Numbered from the stretch's first letter, positions 34,430 through 44,202 are shown. The stretch is DNA of 64,000 nucleotides from Bacillota bacterium (GCA_023412915.1 JAEZRE010000002.1:62001-126000), one strand, 5' to 3'. The notes: generated by a model from the sequence alone, not told the origin. Program-made: numbers and translations.

Positions 34430-36247
34430 ATGAATGTAATTATCGGAAATGCTTGGCCATATGCGAACGGATCGCTGCACATAGGCCACATAGCGGCGTT
34501 GCTGCCGGGGGATATTCTGGCAAGGTATTTCAGGGCAAAGGGAGATACTGTATTTTTTGTTTCCGGAAGCGATTGTCACGGCACTCCGGTCACAATAAGG
34601 GCAAGGCAGGAAAACAGTACTCCGCAGGAGATCAGCGACAGATATCACAAAGAGTTCACCGAGTGCTTTCAAAGCCTTGGCTTTTCCTATGACCTCTACA
34701 GCAAGACTTCGAGCGAGGAACACAAAAGCTTTGTGAGAGATTTTCACAAAAAACTGTACGAGGGAGGCTATGTTTACGAAAAGACCATACAGCAATCCTA
34801 TTGCGTACACTGCGGGCAATTTCTCCCTGACCGTTTCGTAAGAGGTGTCTGCCCCAATTGCGGTTCGGCTGCGCGCGGCGACCAGTGCGAAGCCTGCGGG
34901 AACGTGCTCGAACCCGAAAATCTAATAAACCCGGTATGCAGCATATGCGGAGAAACACCTGAGCTAAGGCCGTCAAGCCACCTGTTTCTGGCTGTGACCA
35001 AGCTGAAGGAGGCTCTGGACAATTATGTCGAGGCCCACCAAGGCTGGCGAAAAAACGCGTATGAAATGTCAAAGCGCTACATTCGCGAGGGTTTGCGCGA
35101 CAGAGCCCTGACCAGGGACCTCGACTGGGGCATCGACGCTCCGAAGGAGGGTTACGAAAACAAGAAGATATACATCTGGGCTGAAAATGTACTCGGCTAT
35201 GTATCGGACTGTTACCGGCTCTGCCGGGATAAAGGCCTGGATTTTACGGACTTATGGAACAACAGCAGACAATATTACGTACACGGCAAGGACAACATAC
35301 CGTTTCACACGATCATCCTGCCCTCACTGCTGCTGGGCCGAACGGACGTGAAATTGCGCCTGCCTGATGAAATAATATCGAGCGAATATCTGACGCTTGA
35401 AGGTAGAAAAATCTCTACAAGCGGAAATTGGGCGATCTGGGCAAAGGATCTGCTGGAACGTTATGATCCGGACTCCATACGCTACTTCCTGACAGCCAAC
35501 GGGCCGGAGCAGCGGGATACGGATTTCACCTGGAATGAATTCATAAACAGTCACAACGGCGAACTTTTGGGAGCATACGGGAACCTTGTGAACCGCAGTC
35601 TCGTATTCATTCAGAAGTTCTTCGGAAGTAGGGTGCCGGGTATTGCACAGTATCACACAGGGGTGACGTGGCACCTGGACGACGTTGGCTTTGAAGCTGC
35701 CGGACCAGCCAATAATACCAAGGCTGAGAAAAAGAGCGTTGAAACAGAAGCTGAGACTGCCATATCTGAGACTACAGGATTTGCAGGCGTGGTATCAGCC
35801 GAAACTGCAAACAATGCAACCCCAGATTCAACCGGATCGTCTATGCTTACGGTCCTAGATTCCCTTTATCCTACCGTCGGAGGCCTTATAGAACAGGGCA
35901 GCTTCAGGGCGGCGCTGGATACCGTCTTCGCATTCGTCCGGAAAGCGAATAAATACTTTGACGAGGAACAGCCCTGGATCACTGTAAAAAACGAACCTGA
36001 AAAGTGCGGAACCACGTTGAATATCTGCGTGCAGATTATTGCCAACCTGTCGGTACTGCTAGATCCGTTTTTACCGTTCTCATCGGCAAAAATACGCAGG
36101 ATATTGGGGCTTGAAAATCCCGGATGGTCCCCGGTTCGCATACCGGACGGCCTACAGCTGGGACCGGTCGGTATATTGTTTGAAAGGATAGACAAAAAAG
36201 TGGTACAGGAAGAACAGCAGCGACTGAAGGAAAGCTGCCAAGCCTGA
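34430..36247 (+). CDS. metG: Methionyl-tRNA synthetase with variant KISTS loop and low-complexity insert
   Basis: Class I synthetase that charges tRNA-Met. HIGH is at 17-20. Four CxxC zinc knuckles (125/128, 141/144, 153/156, 170/173) mark the four-knuckle type. The KMSKS loop reads KISTS (327-331) followed by Gly, a form I associate with archaeal-like second MetRS copies rather than the main bacterial enzyme. The anticodon domain is interrupted at about 417-475 by a Thr/Ala/Glu-rich low-complexity stretch. There is no C-terminal EMAP/Arc1p dimer domain. AAAGGATG lies 7 nt before the ATG. T-box control fits a synthetase. It may be a resistance-type paralogue, if another metG exists in the genome. 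Confidence 0.9.
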   Translation: MNVIIGNAWPYANGSLHIGHIAALLPGDILARYFRAKGDTVFFVSGSDCHGTPVTIRARQENSTPQEISDRYHKEFTECFQSLGFSYDLYSKTSSEEHKSFVRDFHKKLYEGGYVYEKTIQQSYCVHCGQFLPDRFVRGVCPNCGSAARGDQCEACGNVLEPENLINPVCSICGETPELRPSSHLFLAVTKLKEALDNYVEAHQGWRKNAYEMSKRYIREGLRDRALTRDLDWGIDAPKEGYENKKIYIWAENVLGYVSDCYRLCRDKGLDFTDLWNNSRQYYVHGKDNIPFHTIILPSLLLGRTDVKLRLPDEIISSEYLTLEGRKISTSGNWAIWAKDLLERYDPDSIRYFLTANGPEQRDTDFTWNEFINSHNGELLGAYGNLVNRSLVFIQKFFGSRVPGIAQYHTGVTWHLDDVGFEAAGPANNTKAEKKSVETEAETAISETTGFAGVVSAETANNATPDSTGSSMLTVLDSLYPTVGGLIEQGSFRAALDTVFAFVRKANKYFDEEQPWITVKNEPEKCGTTLNICVQIIANLSVLLDPFLPFSSAKIRRILGLENPGWSPVRIPDGLQLGPVGILFERIDKKVVQEEQQRLKESCQA

Positions 36248-36691
36248 TCAGGCCGCTTTAGGCGGCAGCTTGACTGCTATCATGTTTTTATAATCGCGTA
36301 TGCCGGCCTCATCGTTTATCCTGAACATTATCCATTTGCCCATTTTCATGAAATCGCCGGCATTCCTGTAAATTTCCGCAACTTCGGGGCTTAGCATAGG
36401 CAATATAGCTTCCATTACGGGATCGAGCTTGTAGCTGAATACTATAAATACGGAAAATGAATTTTGCTCGGGGTATAAAGTGCCGAAAGACTGCCCGCTT
36501 TTCTGGAACTTGACATTCCAGCCGGGTTTCCCCGTACATACGCTATATGAGAGCTTTGGCTGCGCCTTATAGGACGTTTTCATGTAATCCATCAGTGAAT
36601 CCCATAGGCGTCCAGCCTCGCCGCCTATGTAATCCGTCATGTCCTTCGGTGAAGGCTGACGTTCCTGGGGAAAAAGCTCATGCCATTCCAT
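36248..36691 (-). CDS. DUF3788-family protein
   Basis: A 147-residue protein matching DUF3788: an opening EWHELFPQERQPS, LSYSVCTGKPGWNVKFQKSG in the centre, and a C-terminal WIMFRINDE. The fold seems YdhG/DUF1801-like; its function is unknown. GAGGTG lies about 8 nt upstream of ATG. It is convergent with metG and touches its stop codon. Confidence 0.8.
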   Translation of the reverse strand: MEWHELFPQERQPSPKDMTDYIGGEAGRLWDSLMDYMKTSYKAQPKLSYSVCTGKPGWNVKFQKSGQSFGTLYPEQNSFSVFIVFSYKLDPVMEAILPMLSPEVAEIYRNAGDFMKMGKWIMFRINDEAGIRDYKNMIAVKLPPKAA

Positions 36692-36788
36692 ACTTTTTAC
36701 ACCTCATTGCTATCATATTCCATCTACAATTTTACAGGAATAATCGGACAACTATATGTCATATTCGCATTTTTTCGGATCGATCTTT

Positions 36789-37130
36789 TCACAGCAGTTT
36801 GATCTTTATTCCCAGCGCACCGTATTTACTTTCCCTTTCCGGGGTATATATCTCACAGGCTGCGCTTAGCATCCTGTCCATCGAATAGCCTGCGCATCCG
36901 AAAGCTTCGAAAGGCAGGCTTTTGAAAAGCTCCTCAAACGTACTGAAGCGATAAAGCGCTTCCACCTCTGCCACGATTGACTCTTCCTCTTCGGGCAGCT
37001 TCCGGAAGGTGATAGTATCGCCGGCTTGGATTTTTCTTCGTTTCTCATCATTAAGCCTGATTTCCACCGTTTTTACCCCGCTGCGTATCAATTCGAAAGG
37101 TTTGGGAAGCAGTCTCATCTCATGCTTCAT
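36789..37130 (-). CDS. ASCH/PUA-like domain protein
   Basis: A 113-residue single-domain protein of the ASCH superfamily. The pattern MRLLPKPFELIRSGVKTVE, RLNDEKRR and GDTITFRKL is typical of this RNA-binding or base-recognising fold. Its ATG overlaps the stop of the flavoprotein gene (ATGA), so the two are translationally coupled. It is only distantly like the other ASCH gene at 22734. Confidence 0.8.
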   Translation of the reverse strand: MKHEMRLLPKPFELIRSGVKTVEIRLNDEKRRKIQAGDTITFRKLPEEEESIVAEVEALYRFSTFEELFKSLPFEAFGCAGYSMDRMLSAACEIYTPERESKYGALGIKIKLL

Positions 37131-38227
37131 CGGTCTGTACGTCGCCTGTCATTTATTCTGCCATCCACGAGATCGATACTCAGCAGTCCCGATCTCATTG
37201 CAATATTACGAAGCTTTTTATTGTACATGGCAGGAGACTTGAGGTTCTTCAATGCTATATTACGAATCAAAGGGCCGAGGTTTTTTTCATAACGCTCCAT
37301 GTATCCATCAATGCCTTGTCCCAAAGCATCGGCAAGAGCCAGTGAGCTTTTAAATGCGTAACTCATACCTTCTGCGGAGCTTGGACTTATAAATCCAGCC
37401 GCCTCTCCTACCAATACGACTCTTTTGCTCCCCATGCAGATCTGGCTGCGTTTTACGGGACGATACAGGTAAGCGCCGTTCTTTTTCAAGCTTTTGCTAA
37501 AATCATAACCATATCGTATCAGTTTGCTTTTCAAAGTTTCGAATTTGCTACAGGCGTCCTTTCCCGGGTTCAAAGCTGAACCGAGAATTATCGTATTCTC
37601 CTTGGGTATCGTCCATGAATAGAAATTCGTTATTTCATCGTCGAATATTGCTCCGTAATAATTTTGGACTTCCCTGGCTTCGAACCATTCCTGTATGGAT
37701 ACATACACCCTGGGAGCTTCATTGGCCGGGAACCCCTGCCTTCTGACTTTCGAATATGCGCCGTCGGCGCCTGCAAGAAGCCTGACTTTTTCTTCGTATT
37801 CCTTTCCGTCGCGGCTGAACTTTATAACAACACAGTCCTCTTTTTCCTCGAACGAATTGAAAATACACCCGTTAATTACATTTGCCGACGGTGGTATGAT
37901 GGATCCAAGCCATTTATCGAATTCATTTCTGTTTATATTGATATAGTAACGTTGGTAGAAGCGTTCGAGCGAATTGGTAATATCTATGGTACGCACGGCA
38001 AACATCTGTGGGCTGAGCAAAACCGATTTAGGTATACCGAGTCCGAATCGTGCCATCATCCTTTGCGCATCCGGATCAAGCAATCCCCCGCAGCATTTCT
38101 CGCTTGCGAAAGGCATATCGGGATCAAAAGAGCGTTTTTCCAAAACCAGCACTTTATATCTGTTTCCAACAAGCCTTGCCAGAGTTGCTCCTGCCGGCCC
38201 GCCTCCCACAATTGCGATATCGTACAT
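37127..38227 (-). CDS. FAD-dependent oxidoreductase, geranylgeranyl-reductase type
   Basis: A 366-residue flavoprotein with the Rossmann motif GGGPAGATLA (8-17), an internal LLAGADGAYSKVRRQ and the second FAD motif LVGEAAGFISPSSAEG. These are the marks of the geranylgeranyl reductase/FixC group that reduces isoprenoids or other lipids. The pair CC at about 45-46 (SEKCCGG) is conserved in the group. Coupled by a 4-nt overlap to the ASCH gene. The electron donor and substrate are unknown. Confidence 0.87.
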   Translation of the reverse strand: MYDIAIVGGGPAGATLARLVGNRYKVLVLEKRSFDPDMPFASEKCCGGLLDPDAQRMMARFGLGIPKSVLLSPQMFAVRTIDITNSLERFYQRYYININRNEFDKWLGSIIPPSANVINGCIFNSFEEKEDCVVIKFSRDGKEYEEKVRLLAGADGAYSKVRRQGFPANEAPRVYVSIQEWFEAREVQNYYGAIFDDEITNFYSWTIPKENTIILGSALNPGKDACSKFETLKSKLIRYGYDFSKSLKKNGAYLYRPVKRSQICMGSKRVVLVGEAAGFISPSSAEGMSYAFKSSLALADALGQGIDGYMERYEKNLGPLIRNIALKNLKSPAMYNKKLRNIAMRSGLLSIDLVDGRINDRRRTDR

Positions 38228-38269
38228 TCAACTGCACCCGTCCTTTAATTAATAAAATACCCGCCTCTT

Positions 38270-38908
38270 TCAAAAATATCCTTTCACCTCTTCCAGCGAA
38301 CGGATCAACGGTGCACCGAGGCCGGAAAGGCGTTCTTCGGACTGATGTCCGCAGGACAGCAGGATACAGTCGCAGCCCAATTCAGAAGCCGTTTCGAAAT
38401 CGTGCCGCGTGTCGCCTATGAGCAGAGCCTCCCCTTTACCGAGGCCGCTTCTTTCAAGCCATTTTCTGCCGATTTCAAGCTTGCTTGCCGCATGGCAGTT
38501 ATCGAGGCCCAGCAGTTCGTCAAAATACTCAAGGACTCCGTACTGTCCGACCTGTCTGGCAAGATCCTCTTTCTGCGAGGCTGATAGTATGACCTGGCGG
38601 ATGCCCCGGGCCTTGATGTGGTCCAGCACCTGAATGCACCCTTCTCTCAATGCGGCGCACTGGCTTTCCTTCCGGTAATCGTCGACAAATTCGAAGGATA
38701 TCTGCTCGAAGGGCTCGGCTGTAAAGTCGAAGCCGAGCTTTTCATAATAATCCCTGACAGGAAACCCGAATATATTCCTGTACCTTTCCCTTTCCAATAC
38801 CGGCAGCCCCCGGCGCCCCAGTACACGGTTCATGACGTTTATGCAGGCGACCATATCGTCCAGCAAAGTACCGTTCCAATCCCATATCACACACTTATAG
38901 CCGGGCAT
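38270..38908 (-). CDS. HAD-superfamily phosphatase
   Basis: A 212-residue HAD hydrolase of the phosphoglycolate-phosphatase type. Motif I is DWNGTLLDD (10-18), motif II is ILSAS, and motif IV is GDTRHDFETA. A helical cap of subtype C1 lies between motifs I and II. The substrate is unknown. Its ATG directly follows the TGA of the HD-domain gene (TGAATG), so the two are in one operon. Confidence 0.88.
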   Translation of the reverse strand: MPGYKCVIWDWNGTLLDDMVACINVMNRVLGRRGLPVLERERYRNIFGFPVRDYYEKLGFDFTAEPFEQISFEFVDDYRKESQCAALREGCIQVLDHIKARGIRQVILSASQKEDLARQVGQYGVLEYFDELLGLDNCHAASKLEIGRKWLERSGLGKGEALLIGDTRHDFETASELGCDCILLSCGHQSEERLSGLGAPLIRSLEEVKGYF

Positions 38909-39514
38909 TCATTCACCCTGCCCATCTTCATAAAAACAGTGTTTTACAGCCGAGTCCTCTATCCTCTTCCGAACGAATTCCGCAATTACTCCGGGAGCTT
39001 CTTCCAGTACAAGCTTGTTGCGTTTCAGCACCATCTCTCTTGTTACCTTGTGCTGCTTCCACATCTTCCCCCCTGATTCCGAATTCATCAGCAGAGGCTG
39101 TATCCTGTCTACAGCCGCAGCGAATATGGCTTCGCCGGTATCCATCCTTTCGAACTCGTCCCACAAGTCCCTGTATTCCGACGCCTGATCCTGAGGCAAC
39201 AGCGCAAACAATCTGTCTGCAGCCGCCTGTTCACGTTCGTCCTTGTCCAGATAACCTTTTTCATCGTACGCGAATGTGTCGCCGGCGTATATCTCGACAA
39301 GGTCGTGTATCAGTACCATCTTGACGGTCTTCAGTATATCGGCGCCTTTGAAATATTCCGAAAGAATAACGACCATCATAGCCAGGTGCCAGGAGTGTTC
39401 TGAATCATTTTCGCGCCGTGAGCCGTCCGAAATAAAATTCTGGCGCAGGACGGATTTTACCTTATCTATCTCGATGATGAACTGCATCTGTTTGTTCAAT
39501 CTGTCAAGGTCCAT
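38909..39514 (-). CDS. HD-domain phosphohydrolase (YfbR-like)
   Basis: A 201-residue HD hydrolase. The metal ligands His of SEHSWHLA, the HD pair in LIHDLVEIYAGD and a downstream Asp (AVDRIQP) are visible. It resembles the YfbR/HDDC2 5'-nucleotidase group. I chose ATG 39514 because GAAGGAAG lies about 7 nt upstream. It directly precedes the HAD phosphatase gene, so both may act in nucleotide clean-up. Confidence 0.85.
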   Translation of the reverse strand: MDLDRLNKQMQFIIEIDKVKSVLRQNFISDGSRRENDSEHSWHLAMMVVILSEYFKGADILKTVKMVLIHDLVEIYAGDTFAYDEKGYLDKDEREQAAADRLFALLPQDQASEYRDLWDEFERMDTGEAIFAAAVDRIQPLLMNSESGGKMWKQHKVTREMVLKRNKLVLEEAPGVIAEFVRKRIEDSAVKHCFYEDGQGE

Positions 39515-39562
39515 ATGTATTCTTCCTTCTCTCATTTAATATTCAGGGTAATTGGAGCTTTC

Positions 39563-40177
39563 CTACACCCCTCTGTCAGCCTTCTTAACCGGCTTTCCGC
39601 GAGTTCCTTCGCTTCCCTTGCTTCCGCCGTAGCTTGCGCTTCTCCTCTCGGCCTCGAAAACAAAGTAGCCTCCGGCTTCATGCACTTTCACGCCGCCGAA
39701 GACCGACGTGAGTTTATTTTTGTACCAGTCCCTGCGCTTTGTGACCATCAGCAGCCTGCCGCCTATTTTCAGGCGGTTGAAGCTTTTTTCTATGAATCTT
39801 TTGGCAACCGAGAAATCGGTATGATACGGAGGGTTCGATAATATGAGGTCGAATCCGGCCTCATCCAAGGCTTCCAGTCCGTCGCTCCGAAGCGTATGGA
39901 CGCCGCCAACGCCATTAAGTTCAGCGTTCCTGGCAGAATATGCGACCGCTTCCTCATCGACATCCAGCATATACACGTTCGACGGGTCAGTAAACCTGGC
40001 CGCAAGAATGCCGACCACGCCATAGCCGCACCCGAGATCGAGAATCTTCTGCCCGTCGGAGAACTCCACAAAAGACAGCATTGCCAGCGTTCCGGCGTCG
40101 ATCTGTCTGGGTGAGAAAAGCTTGGGCGAAGTTTGAAATTCCAGTTCTATCCCTTTGACACTTGCGTTTATCGACAT
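39563..40177 (-). CDS. Class I SAM methyltransferase, RsmC/RlmG-like
   Basis: A 204-residue methyltransferase. The SAM motif is LDLGCGYGVVG (47-57) and the catalytic motif LSNPPYH marks N-methylation of guanine in rRNA (small RsmC-like type). The C-terminal 25 residues are Gly/Ser/Lys-rich (ASYGGSKGSEG) and look like a low-complexity tail. AGGAAGGA lies 4-5 nt upstream of the ATG. The exact rRNA target is not predictable. Confidence 0.85.
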   Translation of the reverse strand: MSINASVKGIELEFQTSPKLFSPRQIDAGTLAMLSFVEFSDGQKILDLGCGYGVVGILAARFTDPSNVYMLDVDEEAVAYSARNAELNGVGGVHTLRSDGLEALDEAGFDLILSNPPYHTDFSVAKRFIEKSFNRLKIGGRLLMVTKRRDWYKNKLTSVFGGVKVHEAGGYFVFEAERRSASYGGSKGSEGTRGKPVKKADRGV

Positions 40178-40189
40178 AAAATCCTTCCT

Positions 40190-40900
40190 CTACCACGGCA
40201 TGAGCTCACCATTATATTGCATAAACATCCGATCCTGCGGGATGCTTCCTATATTGAGCGCTATATCGATAATGCCTTCGGCGCTCTCCTCGGGAGATAC
40301 GGAATATTTGCTCTCAAAGGCTTCCGGCCCGCCCATCCTCGTCCTGACCCACCCGGGATGTATGGCTATCACCCTTACGGAACGGTCCCAAAGCTCATTG
40401 GACAATATTTTGGTCCCCATGTTCAGCGCCGCCTTGGACATGCAATACGAGTACTCCTGCTTTCGGCGGCAGGCGCCTATACTCCCGGCTTCGGATGAAA
40501 TATTGACAATAAGGCTGCCTTTTTGCAGCAGCGGCAGCAATGCCTTGCAAACACGCAAAGGACCTATCGTGTTGATATCGTACATCCGCATGCAGGCGTC
40601 GAGATCCGTGCCGGCCAGACCGGTCCTGTCCTCGCGGCTGTAAATTGCAGCATTGTTATAAAGGATATCTATCCTGTTACCCTCCGCCAGTATTCCCTTT
40701 GCCGCTTCTTCGACGCTTTGGGTGGAGCTTATATCGCAAATGTGGAGCTTCAAGTTCTTCGACGACTTTGCCAGCTTGTCAAGCTCGTCCGTCATCTGAC
40801 GAGCAAGCGCATTAACACTGTCTCCCAGCTTGACATGCTTCTCGGTTATACTGTAGCCCAGTCCTCGTCCTGCCCCGGTAATAATGATATTCCTTTCCAC
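40190..40900 (-). CDS. SDR-family oxidoreductase
   Basis: A 236-residue short-chain dehydrogenase with ITGAGRGLG (7-15), YNNAA in place of NNAG, and the catalytic Ser136, Tyr152 and Lys156 (YSYCMSK). It resembles the C-factor/sniffer-like carbonyl reductase group. The start is GTG 40900 with AGGAGG eight nt upstream; the frame also opens at GTG 40921, which overlaps no box. It precedes the methyltransferase by 12 bp on the same strand. Confidence 0.86.
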   Translation of the reverse strand: MERNIIITGAGRGLGYSITEKHVKLGDSVNALARQMTDELDKLAKSSKNLKLHICDISSTQSVEEAAKGILAEGNRIDILYNNAAIYSREDRTGLAGTDLDACMRMYDINTIGPLRVCKALLPLLQKGSLIVNISSEAGSIGACRRKQEYSYCMSKAALNMGTKILSNELWDRSVRVIAIHPGWVRTRMGGPEAFESKYSVSPEESAEGIIDIALNIGSIPQDRMFMQYNGELMPW

Positions 40901-41089
40901 CCTAAAAGCCTCCTTTTTCACTATTTCAGCAAGCCCTTGTGATAAGCGGCCGTCAGCCTTTGCCGCTTCCTGGCGATTGCGCCGCTTCCGGCAGGGTCTC
41001 CTCCTGCCTTATGAGCATATTCAATATTCTTTTGATCTTTCCCATACTTTACACTATCTACCTCTTCAGTATAACACGCAGCCAGCATA

Positions 41090-43021
41090 TTAGAAATATA
41101 TGTCGGAAAACTCCACTGCTACCGCCTGTATCAGGCGGCTGTCCCTTCCCATTACGTGTTCGTTCTGTGCGCCGCCCGCTGTTATTCTTTCCAGCGGAGT
41201 CGCCTCGATACAGGGAAGCAAGACTGTAAACGTGCTGCCTTTCCCTTCCCTACTCCGCAACGTAATGTCGCCGTTCATCGCCTTTACAAAAAGTTTTACA
41301 AGGTATAAGCCTATCCCTGTCCCTTCAGCCTGACGGGACAAGCTGGTATCGGCCTGCCCGAAGCGCTCGAAAATCTTGTCCTGCTTGCTTTTCGGAATGC
41401 CGATGCCCTGATCCGTGATAGTAATGCAGATCATATTACTGTTTTTATATTTCTTCCTGCTAAGACCAATATCGATAGACTTACCTTCGGGCGTGAATTT
41501 GAGAGCGTTGGACACAAGGTTGAGAATAATACGTTCGACTTTTTCCTCATCTATGATTATTTCGTTCCCTTCAAATCGCGATGTGAAGTTGAGCTTCACT
41601 TTTTTTTGCTGGGCATAGGGCTGTATTGAATCGACTATCGACCGTATCAGGTATTCTATATCGAAAACACCCTCTTTAAGCCTGATTTCACCCGCATTTA
41701 TGCGAGTCACGTCGAGAAGATTGTTTACCAGGCGAAGCTGACGATTTGTATTCTGTTTTATGCTGTTCAGGAACTTGTCGGCCTTTTCCGGCATTTCCTT
41801 TCCGCATAACATATCCATCGCCTGTATTGCGGCTTTTATAACAGTCAGCGGGGTTTTGAATTCATGAGTGATAAGATAAAGAAATTCATCCTTCATTTTG
41901 ATTACATTTTCGAGGGCTTCGTTCTTTTCCTTCTGGGATCTGATTATCTCCTCCTGCTGTCTCTTTTGGTCGGTTATGTCAATGTTTATCCCTATCATTT
42001 TTACAAGGTTGCCTTTATCATCGTATATCAGCTTGCCTGTACCCTTCAGCCATACGATGCCTTTAACCGGATGGATTATGCGAAACTCGTCCCGCCAGAA
42101 TTCACACTGGCTTTTTATGGCTTCGCTCCATGAGTGTTCAAAGCCTGCCCTGTCTTCGGGAACTATTCTGCTTATCCCTTTTGAAAGCGGCACGTGGTCG
42201 TTCGGATCGAGTCCGTAAAGCTCGTAAACCTCCGGAGACCATACCTGATTTCCTGTGACAAGATCAGTTTCCCATATCCCCGCTCCGACGGATTCCAACG
42301 CAACGGTAAGCCTGTTGTTTGCCTGGAGTAGCTCCTCTTCGGTCCTTTTTAAGACTTTCTCCGTAGTATCTGTCAACATGGAAACGATATATGTGACCTT
42401 ACCATCGAGGACAACCGGAGTTAACGTATTTTCCCAGTACCTGCCCTTCATACCGCCTACGTTACCTTTGAATTCCTGCAGATAAATCGATTCTCCGGTT
42501 TGTACAATACGTTTCCATCTTGTCTCCGATTCGCTGCCTGCAAAATCCGGAAAGATATCATAGAGCCTCTTACCGATGAAATCGGGTAGCATTTTCAACA
42601 TATCCATATATTCAGGGTTAGCTTTAAGAAGTGTGAAAGAATTGGCATCGAAAATAGCTATACCATAATAGCCGGAGTTGAACAATTGCGACAAATAGGG
42701 GAATCTTGACAGTATTTCAGAGGGACTTTTCGGGACAAACAAAAAGAGACTGACATTGGTTTCAGCGTCCTGACAGACTCTTATGCCCACCTCATAAGGC
42801 TCAAGTGATTTTGTGAAAACATATGCGGTTATTTCTTCCTCGGCTATATTTAACTCCGCATTAATGAGTAAATATTGCTTGAGAACTAACTCTACCGGCT
42901 TTTTAAGCAGCTCTTCAGGTTCATATTGCGTAAGAGCGCAAAACAGCCGGCTTGCCTCGACGACTTCACTATCCTTCACGGCAAGATACGGCAAATTTCG
43001 AAACTGATCAATGGAATTCAC
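41090..43021 (-). CDS. Cytoplasmic multi-PAS sensor histidine kinase
   Basis: A 643-residue kinase with no membrane segment. Three PAS-like regions (about 8-95, 110-225 and 235-355, the last with a PAC tail) are followed by a HisKA domain with the phosphoacceptor in LITHEFKTPLTV and a HATPase domain (NLVSNALKF, DQGIGIP, GTGIGLYLVK). It should sense an internal signal, perhaps redox or a small ligand. No response regulator is adjacent, so its partner is unknown. The start is GTG 43021 with AGGGGG 10 nt upstream. The last 25 residues beyond the kinase core are unusual. Confidence 0.9.
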   Translation of the reverse strand: MNSIDQFRNLPYLAVKDSEVVEASRLFCALTQYEPEELLKKPVELVLKQYLLINAELNIAEEEITAYVFTKSLEPYEVGIRVCQDAETNVSLFLFVPKSPSEILSRFPYLSQLFNSGYYGIAIFDANSFTLLKANPEYMDMLKMLPDFIGKRLYDIFPDFAGSESETRWKRIVQTGESIYLQEFKGNVGGMKGRYWENTLTPVVLDGKVTYIVSMLTDTTEKVLKRTEEELLQANNRLTVALESVGAGIWETDLVTGNQVWSPEVYELYGLDPNDHVPLSKGISRIVPEDRAGFEHSWSEAIKSQCEFWRDEFRIIHPVKGIVWLKGTGKLIYDDKGNLVKMIGINIDITDQKRQQEEIIRSQKEKNEALENVIKMKDEFLYLITHEFKTPLTVIKAAIQAMDMLCGKEMPEKADKFLNSIKQNTNRQLRLVNNLLDVTRINAGEIRLKEGVFDIEYLIRSIVDSIQPYAQQKKVKLNFTSRFEGNEIIIDEEKVERIILNLVSNALKFTPEGKSIDIGLSRKKYKNSNMICITITDQGIGIPKSKQDKIFERFGQADTSLSRQAEGTGIGLYLVKLFVKAMNGDITLRSREGKGSTFTVLLPCIEATPLERITAGGAQNEHVMGRDSRLIQAVAVEFSDIYF

Positions 43022-43107
43022 GAATTTACTGCCCCCTGATTGTCATGTGAAAAAATCCAAATAAATATTATTACTAAAAAGGAGCATTAGCAAGTGGATT
43101 ATTTCGT

Positions 43108-44142
43108 TCAGGCATTTTTATTTTTGACCAGTCTGACCGCGTATTCGATCGAGCTTACAAGGCTCGCTTCCGACGCTTCATTGCGGCCTGCCTTGTCAAA
43201 GGCCGTACCATGGTCGACAGAAGTCCTGATGATCGGAAGTCCCAGCGTAATATTGACTCCGTTGGTATCCCACCTGCCGGTCTCTTCATTCCATCTGAAA
43301 CCTGAGAGCTTGAGGGGGATATGACCCTGATCGTGGTACATCGCGACAACTATGTCGTACCAGCCGCCCTTTGCCTTGGAGAAAATACTGTCCGGCGGTA
43401 TTGGGCCTTCTGCGTTAATACCGGCCGCGACCGCTTCCCTGACTGCAGGAGCGATCTCCTCGATTTCCTCCCTGCCGAAAAGCCCGTTTTCACCAGCATG
43501 GGGGTTGAGTCCCGAGACTCCGACCCTCGGTTCGCCGATGCCTATCCTTCTGCAGGCGTCATGAGCAAGCCTTATAACCTTGAGAACCCTGTCCTTTTTT
43601 ACCCTGTCGCAGGCTTCCCTCAAAGAAACGTGGGTGGATACGTGCACTACCCGCAGATCATTGTCCGCAAGCATCATGGTGTAATCGCTTGTATCCGTGA
43701 AATGCGCATAGATCTCCGTATGTCCCGAAAAATGGTGCCCCGCAAGATTTATGGCTTCCTTGTTGAGCGGGCCAGTGACCGTTGCGTCGATCTCGCCGTT
43801 CATCGCCAGGTCTATCACCTTTTTGACAGCTTCGAAAGCGGCATTGCCTGCCATGGCCGAAACCTTGCCATACTCGTGCTTCTTCATATCCACGTTTTTC
43901 AGGTCGTACACGTCGATACAGCCGTATTTGAAACCGGCCCCGCCTACTCTTTCCACAGCCTTTATGGTAAACGGCAGACCGGTTACCCTGACCGCGTCTT
44001 TTATCACATCTGCATCGCCTATTATTATCGGACGACAGATTTCATAAACCTCTTTATGTTCCAATGCCTTCACGGCGATCTCCGATCCGACGCCGGCCGG
44101 ATCACCCATAGTAATACCTAAAACGGGTCTGTCTTCAGACAT
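43108..44142 (-). CDS. pdxA2: PdxA2-type 4-phosphoerythronate/threonate dehydrogenase
   Basis: A 344-residue NAD-dependent dehydrogenase of the PdxA family: ITMGDPAGVG (10-19), TGPLNKEAI, GHTEIYA and MYHDQGHIPLK. PdxA itself makes pyridoxal precursors. The PdxA2 branch oxidises and decarboxylates 4-phospho-D-threonate or 4-phospho-D-erythronate to DHAP. The kinase of that pathway is encoded 60 bp upstream, which favours the catabolic branch. No other vitamin B6 gene is nearby. Confidence 0.88.
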   Translation of the reverse strand: MSEDRPVLGITMGDPAGVGSEIAVKALEHKEVYEICRPIIIGDADVIKDAVRVTGLPFTIKAVERVGGAGFKYGCIDVYDLKNVDMKKHEYGKVSAMAGNAAFEAVKKVIDLAMNGEIDATVTGPLNKEAINLAGHHFSGHTEIYAHFTDTSDYTMMLADNDLRVVHVSTHVSLREACDRVKKDRVLKVIRLAHDACRRIGIGEPRVGVSGLNPHAGENGLFGREEIEEIAPAVREAVAAGINAEGPIPPDSIFSKAKGGWYDIVVAMYHDQGHIPLKLSGFRWNEETGRWDTNGVNITLGLPIIRTSVDHGTAFDKAGRNEASEASLVSSIEYAVRLVKNKNA

Positions 44143-44202
44143 TTTATCCTCCTGTAAATACGCAGTACATTACTTTGCAAAGCTTCCCGACTTCTTGAAT
44201 AA

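Noticed and set aside
43108..44142. Vitamin B6 biosynthesis PdxA
   Set aside because: The adjacent DUF1537 kinase points to the PdxA2 sugar-acid branch; no pdxB, serC or pdxJ is nearby.
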